DNA of 7,925 nt, taken from Bacteroidota bacterium. GTDB lineage: Bacteria; Bacteroidota; Bacteroidia; JAADEI01. Both the position numbers and the translations under genes were made by a program. Positions 1-4,930 of this stretch are shown here, one piece after another; positions within the stretch are counted from its first letter, which is position 1; every line of letters begins with the position of its first letter. The notes under the pieces were generated by a model. That model worked only from the letters and a program-made list of their open reading frames with translations. It was not told the origin of the DNA and ran no database searches. The DNA lies in NCBI GenBank assembly GCA_024280615.1, contig JAJRPU010000154.1:1-7925 (forward strand), read 5' to 3'.

Positions 1-2357
1 TGGAGGAAGGTAAACAGTGGTTTGTGCCACGAATCAGGGTCAAAAGAAATCTTTAGATAGGGGCTCACACGTCCATATCTGTTCAGAGCATCAATGCCAA
101 AAGTTCTGCCATCAACACCGAGTTTAACATAGTGAACTTTCTTGTGGAATCCGGGATGCCAATAGTAGCCTAGGTTTCCTGTGCCTACGAATGTTTGTGA
201 TTTAACCGCGTAGGCGGGCAGAAGAGAAAATTCAAATTTCTTGCCCGTGAAAAGGAAGTTATTGAAGTGAATACCTATCCAGAGCCCATCGGCAGTGTTC
301 CAGCCAATGAATGGAGTTAGTCCGACGTGGTATCTTTGAGGTCCATCTATGCCACCCAAGAGCCTTAGCGATAGTTTTCTGCGCGTCCAACCTCTTTTGC
401 GATTAACCCTAAAGAGATTTTCTCGGTAAGATTCTTCCGGGACTATGAACGGAGCCATAGGCGGATTAATAACCAGTTTGTCATAAGCACCGGCGGGGAA
501 GATGACTTCTATAGCATCCTCTTTCATCATGTCAGGATGAATGTCATACCATTGTTCCGCAATAATTGAATCACCTTTGTATGCCACAACATATATTGGA
601 CTGGGAATCTTGTTCCTACTTCCTATGTATAAAGTCCTGAACTTTCTATTTCCTATTTTCAAAGTATCTGGGGTTACCCAGATGAAATACCAATCTGGGA
701 GACGTTCTGTTTTCAATAAGTAGTCAAAAAGCCAGGGGGCTTCCACACCTGCCCTTTGGAAAGAACTTATGAATGCTGTGTCGTCTGGATGTTTTAAATG
801 CCAACTCTCATAAAATGTTTGCATTGCTTTGTCTAACTTTTCCCTGCCGATACTTCCCTCAAGAACCTGAATCCACAGAGGGACTTTCATATATATCATT
901 GCACCATAGTTTATTTCAGAATACTTTTCTGCTCTTAGATTGAGGGGCTGGTCCAAACCGAATGACCTTAGCAGCTCAGAAGCCAATCCGGCGGAAAGGG
1001 CAGAAGGATAATACACAGATATATTTCTAACCTTGTCAGATTTTAATCTGAGGTTTATGCCTGCGGCTTTGAATCCTTTTTCACTTAGAGGAGTTTTATC
1101 ATATCCATGACGTGCTTCCATATATCGCCATTCATAATATGAGTTTATTCCTTCGTCCATCCAGGGGTAGATGCGTTCGTTGATTCCGAATATTCCCATG
1201 AACCAATTGTGTCCCACTTCGTGAGCAATCACTCGTTCCACTAAGTATTTGCTGTTTAGTCCGGGGGAAAGTATTGTGATCATTGGATATTCCATTCCGC
1301 CGCCTGCTTTCAGGGGACCTTCCACGGCAGTTGCCTGTGGCCATGCATACTCACCTATCCACAGTGAGAAGTAGTACAGCGAACTGTCAATATAGAGCAC
1401 TGCACTGTCCCATGATTTGTAACTCTCAGGCAAGAAGGCGGTCCATGTGTCAACAATCTTTCCAGAAGGAAGGGTAACCTGGCTTTTTTGGACAAACCAT
1501 CTTTTGTCAGCGAACCATGCGAAGTCGTGCACGTTGTGAGCAACCCACCGCAGGCGTTTCTTAGTTTTGGAAGATGGAGGAGTTTTCATTAGTGAGTCAA
1601 TTAGTTCATCGTGCTTTGTGTCGTCTTTCTTTGCTAGTTCTCTTAGTTGTTTGATTGTTTCGTTTGTCCAGTTTATTCGCTGGTTGAGCCACTGGATTTC
1701 TGATTCCGTTTTCAGAACACCGGTTGCTAAAACAACATAATTGCTTGGAACTACAATCTCAACCTCATAAGTGCCAAATTCACCATAATATTCGCCTATG
1801 TCTCGGTAAGGGAGCAGGTGCCAACCCTCGTGGTCAAATACAGCGATGCGTGGATACCACTGCGTGATAGCGTAAGATTGCCCATCCCTGCCTAATCGTG
1901 AGAAAGCGTAAGGGATTTTCACTTCAAAGGGAGTGGATATGACCACACTGTCGCCGGGCTTGAGGGGTTCAGGCAGGGGAACTTTCACTATGTCGGGTTC
2001 ATCAGTGATTTCCCATGGAACTGGTTCGCCATTGACTTCAAAAGCCAAGCCATACAAAGCACCTCGCTCATCTCTGTCCGCAAATAAATAATTCAGATTA
2101 CCTGCTTCCATTTGTTCTCTGGCATACGTAGACGTATTATCCCTAAAGGCATTGGGATAAACATGAAAGTATAGTGTATCCAGTGTGTGGGGGCTATTAT
2201 TGTGATAGAGCAATGTCATTGAACCAAGAAGCCTGTGTTGTTCATCGTCCAGTTCAACTTGAATTTTGTAGTGGACTCGTTGTTGCCAATATGTCTGTGA
2301 ATATGCACCAAGGATAATAGTAAACCATGTTAATATAGTTGCTATTTGTCTTATCAT
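1..2357 (-). CDS. Exported M1-family zinc metallopeptidase (aminopeptidase-like) with C-terminal barrel-like domain, 3' end outside window
   Basis: The frame is open from the ATG at 2357 to the left edge (785 complete codons). Residues 1-20 form a signal peptide (MIRQIATILTWF..., likely cut before Gln21). An N-terminal beta domain is followed by the exopeptidase motif GGGMEYP at 352-358 (the family's GxMEN in variant form). The zinc site HEVGH is at 379-383, with the third ligand Glu402 after exactly 18 residues. Tyr489 in MIYMK is the likely transition-state Tyr. A charged, Lys/Glu-rich insert lies at about 215-265. From about residue 660 the chain becomes alternating, aromatic-rich beta sequence (LTPFIGWNTADGLWIGIHF), resembling the outer-membrane barrel-like domain that ends many Bacteroidota M1 proteins. 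It should cleave N-terminal residues from peptides in the periplasm or at the outer membrane; substrate unknown. No Shine-Dalgarno is evident. Family confidence is very high; the barrel is an inference because the end is missing. Confidence 0.93.
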   Translation of the reverse strand, partial: MIRQIATILTWFTIILGAYSQTYWQQRVHYKIQVELDDEQHRLLGSMTLLYHNNSPHTLDTLYFHVYPNAFRDNTSTYAREQMEAGNLNYLFADRDERGALYGLAFEVNGEPVPWEITDEPDIVKVPLPEPLKPGDSVVISTPFEVKIPYAFSRLGRDGQSYAITQWYPRIAVFDHEGWHLLPYRDIGEYYGEFGTYEVEIVVPSNYVVLATGVLKTESEIQWLNQRINWTNETIKQLRELAKKDDTKHDELIDSLMKTPPSSKTKKRLRWVAHNVHDFAWFADKRWFVQKSQVTLPSGKIVDTWTAFLPESYKSWDSAVLYIDSSLYYFSLWIGEYAWPQATAVEGPLKAGGGMEYPMITILSPGLNSKYLVERVIAHEVGHNWFMGIFGINERIYPWMDEGINSYYEWRYMEARHGYDKTPLSEKGFKAAGINLRLKSDKVRNISVYYPSALSAGLASELLRSFGLDQPLNLRAEKYSEINYGAMIYMKVPLWIQVLEGSIGREKLDKAMQTFYESWHLKHPDDTAFISSFQRAGVEAPWLFDYLLKTERLPDWYFIWVTPDTLKIGNRKFRTLYIGSRNKIPSPIYVVAYKGDSIIAEQWYDIHPDMMKEDAIEVIFPAGAYDKLVINPPMAPFIVPEESYRENLFRVNRKRGWTRRKLSLRLLGGIDGPQRYHVGLTPFIGWNTADGLWIGIHFNNFLFTGKKFEFSLLPAYAVKSQTFVGTGNLGYYWHPGFHKKVHYVKLGVDGRTFGIDALNRYGRVSPYLKISFDPDSWHKPLFTFL

Positions 2358-2373
2358 TATTAATTGTTTTATA

Positions 2374-2381
2374 CAAAGTTA
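2374..2381 (-). promoter_or_regulatory. Candidate -7 box (TAACTTTG) for the M1 peptidase gene
   Basis: On the minus strand the octamer TAACTTTG fits the Bacteroidota -7 consensus TAnnTTTG. It lies 16 bases upstream of the M1 start codon, implying a very short leader. A matching TTG-type -33 element at the usual spacing of about 19-21 bases is not clear: one TTG is too close (12 bases) and another too far (26 bases). It is therefore a candidate only. Confidence 0.35.
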
Positions 2382-2412
2382 TAGTGGGAGGGTCAATAAC
2401 ATAACTACAATG

Positions 2413-2437
2413 AAGCAATTTGCTTTGTGATTAATCA
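2413..2437. repeat. Two adjacent short palindromes in the intergenic region
   Basis: Positions 2413-2425 read AAGCAATTTGCTT, a symmetric sequence with six-base arms around one central base. Positions 2428-2437 read TGATTAATCA, a perfect ten-base palindrome. Both lie in the 116-base gap between the end of the SecB-like gene and the start of the M1 gene, just upstream of the candidate promoter. They could be an operator or a weak hairpin, or chance in AT-rich DNA. No T-run follows on the minus strand, so this is not a convincing intrinsic terminator. Confidence 0.3.
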
Positions 2438-2473
2438 TATATTCGGAACGTTATGTTGTATTAGCAAAAATGG

Positions 2474-2950
2474 TTATTTATGCATGTTTTTGCGATATTC
2501 TTCAATGAAATTCATTATTGGTAGGATTAACCCACCGCCTTTGCTTTTTACTGTCACACTAAAGACGGTTTCTCTTATAAATGGGTACACTATTGCTATG
2601 CCGTTTATATTGACAAATGCTTGCATTGCTTCTTCACTTAATATAGGTTTTACTATAAACAATGCCTTATAAACAACCTGTATAGTTTGAATTAGTGTGT
2701 TTAGATTTCTTTCTGCGATAACATTAAATTCTACATATATGCTTTGACTATTACTTTGATAGTCAGCATTGGTTTTGGGAATTGTTGTTATGTTAAGTTT
2801 TAATGAATTTTTTCCTTTATTAAGTTCACTATGAGTTTCTGTTGTGTGCGTGATTTGTGTTTCCTCAAAATCTAACTTTTGCAAAGACAGTTGAATAAGC
2901 TGTGCAGAAAAATCGTTGGGCAAATAGAGTTTTTCGTCATTGGTATTCAT
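2474..2950 (-). CDS. SecB-like chaperone, third gene of a HEPN/unknown/SecB-like cassette
   Basis: The 158-residue product matches the length and pattern of the SecB fold. An N-terminal strand IQLSLQKLDFEE (19-30) aligns by eye with the E. coli SecB strand IQRIYTKDISFE. Alternating beta sequence follows, then IQVVYKALFIV in the place of the SecB strand ending GGIFSI. The two best landmarks come late: YPFIRE at 122-127 (SecB PYARE) and LPIMNF at 143-148 (SecB LAPVNF). SecB proteins hold unfolded clients in soluble form for export. SecB-like proteins also occur as the chaperone of toxin-antitoxin-chaperone modules, where they protect an unstable antitoxin. The start lies 3 bases after the stop of the upstream gene, so translation is probably coupled. 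The context (HEPN protein plus unknown gene, no Sec genes in view) favours a cassette-specific chaperone over housekeeping SecB. The fold assignment is strong; the TAC role is inferred. Confidence 0.78.
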   Translation of the reverse strand: MNTNDEKLYLPNDFSAQLIQLSLQKLDFEETQITHTTETHSELNKGKNSLKLNITTIPKTNADYQSNSQSIYVEFNVIAERNLNTLIQTIQVVYKALFIVKPILSEEAMQAFVNINGIAIVYPFIRETVFSVTVKSKGGGLILPIMNFIEEYRKNMHK

Positions 2951-2953
2951 GAT

Positions 2954-3388
2954 TTACGCAGCTTTTATTAGGTCATTGTGTTGACTATTGTATTCGTATT
3001 CTGAAGCATTAAGGGATTCATGCATATCGTAATTGATATCTTTAAAATGCCTAGTTAATTCATAGGGAAACTTTCCTAAAATGATTTGGTAATAGTCTTC
3101 AGGCATAGGGTATAATTCATTTTCTATTTCTGTCCCTTTATGAAAAACAATTCCAAATTCAGGATATTTACTACCGACTAAGGTAATTAATTTCAAAACA
3201 TGTTCATACCATTGGTCTGAATCAGGTATGGTGTCAGGTTTTATAACAATGTCATTAGATAGTGGGTCAAACCACACATAAATATTGTTTATTTCATTTT
3301 CAAGGTGATAAAAGTTACTTTTTATAAATCTCAGCACTAAATTTATTGCGTCCGCTATCGTTGGATTGTTAATTGCACTGTCAACCAT
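2954..3388 (-). CDS. Unknown 144-residue protein between HEPN and SecB-like genes; candidate antitoxin
   Basis: I do not recognise a family. The 144-residue product is acidic, with no signal peptide or membrane segment, so it is probably cytoplasmic. The N-terminal part is predicted helical (TIADAINLVLRFIKSNF, about 10-26). A beta-like stretch INNIYVWFDPLSNDIVI (33-49) follows, then mixed helix and strand. The C-terminal tail from about residue 120 is polar with scattered Tyr, His and Leu and ends in DLIKAA. I looked for the GSxxxxxxD signature of the MNT nucleotidyltransferases that often partner HEPN proteins and do not see it. The gene begins 2 bases after the HEPN stop and ends 3 bases before the SecB-like start, so all three are almost certainly co-translated from one message. 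By position it could be the antitoxin or an adaptor handed to the chaperone. That role is inferred from order alone. Confidence 0.72.
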   Translation of the reverse strand: MVDSAINNPTIADAINLVLRFIKSNFYHLENEINNIYVWFDPLSNDIVIKPDTIPDSDQWYEHVLKLITLVGSKYPEFGIVFHKGTEIENELYPMPEDYYQIILGKFPYELTRHFKDINYDMHESLNASEYEYNSQHNDLIKAA

Positions 3389-3390
3389 TT

Positions 3391-3756
3391 TTATAGATTT
3401 TTGAGTATGTTAGTGAGTTTTATTCTAACCTTTTGTGCCGTTCTATCTACAAAGTTACATGTTTCTTCCTTTATTATTCTATTATTGCCATAATCTGCCT
3501 CTAATCTTGCTTTCTTTAGGTTCATTAAAGATTGATGGAGTTCTTCAATTTCCTTGTTGTGAAGCATTTGCCGACTTTCTAGGTATTCAGTAAGGCTATA
3601 TATTGTTATGTTATGACTTCCAGCTATCTTATTTTGGGCTTTGAGGGTCCTTGGGCTTCCTTTGTTAACCTTTGCCACTATCACCATGACTAGCTGATAG
3701 GCACTATAATAAAACCTGGAAATTGCACTAGCAAAAAGCATATGTTCTTTTAACAT
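3391..3756 (-). CDS. HEPN-domain-like protein (possible toxin RNase), N-terminus probably truncated by a frame break
   Basis: From the ATG at 3756 the product has 121 residues and looks like a small all-alpha HEPN protein of the UPF0332-like type. It has the helix SAISRFYYSAYQ (10-21), matching the family pattern (A)xxRaYYAxxH/Q, and the later RLEADYG (84-90), matching the conserved RxxADY. HEPN proteins are often RNA-cleaving toxins, or partners of nucleotidyltransferase antitoxins. In many relatives a His ends the first motif; here that position is Gln21, so catalysis is uncertain. The reading frame continues upstream without a usable start: codons for KKASESYEAAQ precede Met1 and look like the family's first helix, but an in-frame TAG lies at 3793-3795. 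The ATG at 3756 may therefore be a secondary start (see the adjoining feature). No Shine-Dalgarno is visible. The gene leads a three-gene operon and starts less than 100 bases after a tRNA-Arg gene. Confidence 0.72.
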   Translation of the reverse strand: MLKEHMLFASAISRFYYSAYQLVMVIVAKVNKGSPRTLKAQNKIAGSHNITIYSLTEYLESRQMLHNKEIEELHQSLMNLKKARLEADYGNNRIIKEETCNFVDRTAQKVRIKLTNILKNL

Positions 3757-3817
3757 TTGAGCTGCTTCGTATGATTCACTAGCTTTTTTCCTCTAAGATA
3801 TTTTTCCCATGGTGCAT
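3757..3817 (-). pseudogene. Displaced N-terminal coding segment of the HEPN gene (frame break at an A6 run)
   Basis: On the minus strand an ATG at 3817 opens a frame reading MHHGKNILEEK and then hits TAG at 3779-3781. The break lies at a run of six A (plus-strand T at 3784-3789). With one A fewer the frame would run straight into the HEPN gene as LEEKASESYEAAQML, giving a 141-residue protein of ordinary family length. A second frame reads PWEKYLRGKK into the same run and would join with one extra A, across an A AAA AAG heptamer of the dnaX slippage type, but it has no ATG. The third frame, already in phase with the HEPN gene, has an ATG at 3810 but a TAG at its sixth codon. Possible explanations are a real one-base indel, slippage expression or a homopolymer sequencing error. 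Confidence 0.5.
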
Positions 3818-3929
3818 GAAGTATAAGCAGTTGCTTTTATATTAGCGGGCTCGGTGGGATTCGAACCCACAACCCCGGGATCCGAAGTCCCGTGCTCTAT
3901 CCAGTTGAGCTACGAGCCCATGGGAAAAA
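3801..3929. repeat. 12-bp inverted repeat flanking the tRNA-Arg(TCG) gene
   Basis: TTTTTCCCATGG at 3801-3812 is the exact reverse complement of CCATGGGAAAAA at 3918-3929. The arms sit on either side of tRNA-Arg(TCG), 105 bases apart. The right arm overlaps the last two bases of the tRNA 5' end and the left arm overlaps the displaced start region of the HEPN gene. Each arm contains the self-complementary CCATGG. The match does not extend further at either side. The function is unknown. Confidence 0.6.
3846..3919 (-). tRNA. tRNA-Arg, anticodon TCG
   Basis: The minus strand folds into a full cloverleaf of 74 bases. The acceptor arm GGGCTCG pairs with CGAGCCC, the D arm is GCTC/GAGC, the anticodon stem is CGGGA/TCCCG around loop CTTCGGA, and the T arm is GTGGG/CCCAC around TTCGAAT. 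The anticodon TCG reads arginine CGA and other CGN codons by wobble. The discriminator is G, and no CCA is encoded (the DNA continues CT). It lies 25 bases after a second tRNA-Arg gene and is probably transcribed with it. No terminator is visible between it and the HEPN cassette about 28 bases downstream. Confidence 0.97.
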
Positions 3930-3944
3930 GTTTAGTTAGTTGAG

Positions 3945-4018
3945 CGGGCTCGGTGGGATTCGAACCCACAACCTCGGGATCCGTAGTCCCGCGCTCTATC
4001 CAGTTGAGCTACGAGCCC
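3945..4018 (-). tRNA. tRNA-Arg, anticodon ACG
   Basis: This 74-base cloverleaf on the minus strand has the same acceptor, D, anticodon-stem and T-arm sequences as its neighbour. The loop CTACGGA gives anticodon ACG, whose A34 would be deaminated to inosine by TadA to read CGU, CGC and CGA. Only three bases differ from the TCG gene: position 26 (G for A), wobble position 34 (A for T) and position 44 (A for G). CCA is not encoded. A promoter would lie in 4019-4109, but I see no convincing consensus. Confidence 0.97.
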
Positions 4019-4109
4019 TTCCCCACTGTAAGAGTTAACGATATGCTGAAATAATAGAGTTCCGTTCAAAGCACACTGTCTTAATTCAATATAGTGTAAT
4101 TTTACCTAA
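4019..4109. other. Divergent intergenic region between the tRNA-Arg pair and the prolyl isomerase operon
   Basis: This 91-base, AT-rich stretch must carry promoters in both directions: leftward for the tRNAs and rightward for the isomerase-protease operon. On the plus strand TAATTTTA, ending about 15 bases before the ATG at 4110, loosely resembles the TAnnTTTG -7 box with a mismatch. No clear -33 element is seen in either direction. No other gene or hairpin is evident. Confidence 0.4.
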
Positions 4110-4919
4110 ATGATTAACACGATGAGACTGTTAATTATTATTATGGCGTTTGCCTCAAATGTCCTATTTGCTCAGGACACAACCTGCTATCCGCCAATAT
4201 TGATTCACACGGAATATGGCACTATGAGGATGAGATTGTATTGTGAGACGCCTGCTCATTCTGAGAACTTTTTAAAGCTAGCAAGGGAAGGCTTTTATGA
4301 TAGTCTGCTTTTCCATCGTGTTATTCCAGAATTTGTTGTTCAAGGAGGTGATCCGAATTCACGGAACGCCAAGAAAGGGCAGGTGTTAGGGCAGGGGGGA
4401 CCGGGATACACACTTCCGCCAGAAATTAAACCTAATTTGTATCACAAGAAGGGTGCTGTGGCAGCAGCCAGACTCCCTGATCAGATTAATCCGGAGCGTC
4501 GTTCTTCAGGAAGCCAGTTCTATATAGTAATCGGACGGAAATGGACAGAGAAAGAGCTTCAGCAAATAGAGAGCAAAACAGGACATAAGTTCACTGAAGA
4601 ACAGAAGAAGGTGTATCAAACTGAGGGTGGAACGCCGTTCTTAGATGGGCAATACACGGTGTTTGGAGAGATAACGAAAGGTATTGAAGTGGCGGAGAAA
4701 ATAGCCAATTTGCCCAGAGATAGGTATGACAGACCATTGGAAGATGTTAGGTTTACCGTGGAAATACTGGAAGACAAGAATGCAAAGAAGGGTAAAAAGC
4801 GAAAAGACAAAAAGAAAACGCAGGACAATATAAAAACTTCAGATAGCCAAAAGAGAAAGTCGGAAGAGCATCAAAAGAAGAAACCTGACAATCAACAGAG
4901 TGACAACAAACCAAAATAA
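4110..4919 (+). CDS. Exported cyclophilin-type peptidyl-prolyl cis-trans isomerase with Lys-rich tail
   Basis: The 269-residue product begins with a signal peptide (residues 1-21, MRLLIIIMAFASNVLFA, cut before Gln22), so it should act in the periplasm. The cyclophilin domain spans about 28-219. It carries FHRVIPEFVVQGGDP at 68-82, with the catalytic Arg70 and the pocket residues Phe75 and Gln78, then GSQFYIV at 134-140 and LDGQYTVFGEI late in the domain. An insert rich in Glu and Lys (EKELQQIESKTGHKFTEEQK) separates the last two, as in many Bacteroidota homologues. It would catalyse proline isomerisation in exported proteins. Residues 223-269 form a low-complexity tail with 17 Lys in 47 residues, probably disordered. 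The start could be Met1 or Met5; either leaves a good signal peptide. It is first in an operon, 11 bases before the M16 protease gene. Confidence 0.95.
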   Translation: MINTMRLLIIIMAFASNVLFAQDTTCYPPILIHTEYGTMRMRLYCETPAHSENFLKLAREGFYDSLLFHRVIPEFVVQGGDPNSRNAKKGQVLGQGGPGYTLPPEIKPNLYHKKGAVAAARLPDQINPERRSSGSQFYIVIGRKWTEKELQQIESKTGHKFTEEQKKVYQTEGGTPFLDGQYTVFGEITKGIEVAEKIANLPRDRYDRPLEDVRFTVEILEDKNAKKGKKRKDKKKTQDNIKTSDSQKRKSEEHQKKKPDNQQSDNKPK

Positions 4920-4930
4920 AAATTCATCCA

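Noticed and set aside
541..1543. Short open frames on both strands across 541-1543
   Set aside because: They are out-of-frame shadows of the long M1 peptidase frame, which carries all recognisable motifs (GGGMEYP, HEVGH, Glu402).
2401..2470. Intrinsic terminator after the SecB-like gene
   Set aside because: The palindromes here are short and AT-rich and are not followed by a T-run on the minus strand.
2358..2473. Possible attachment-site copy of the tRNA-Arg 3' end at the far side of the cassette
   Set aside because: I compared by eye with the T arm and acceptor sequence and found no run long enough; ATTCGGAAC near 2442 is only a chance-level resemblance to ATTCGAACC.
2427..2672. 81-codon plus-strand open frame
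   Set aside because: It runs antisense to the SecB-like gene, whose motifs YPFIRE and LPIMNF are on the minus strand, and it has no recognisable features.
2954..3388. MNT-type nucleotidyltransferase antitoxin as the HEPN partner
   Set aside because: The GSxxxxxxD active-site signature is not present in the 144-residue protein.
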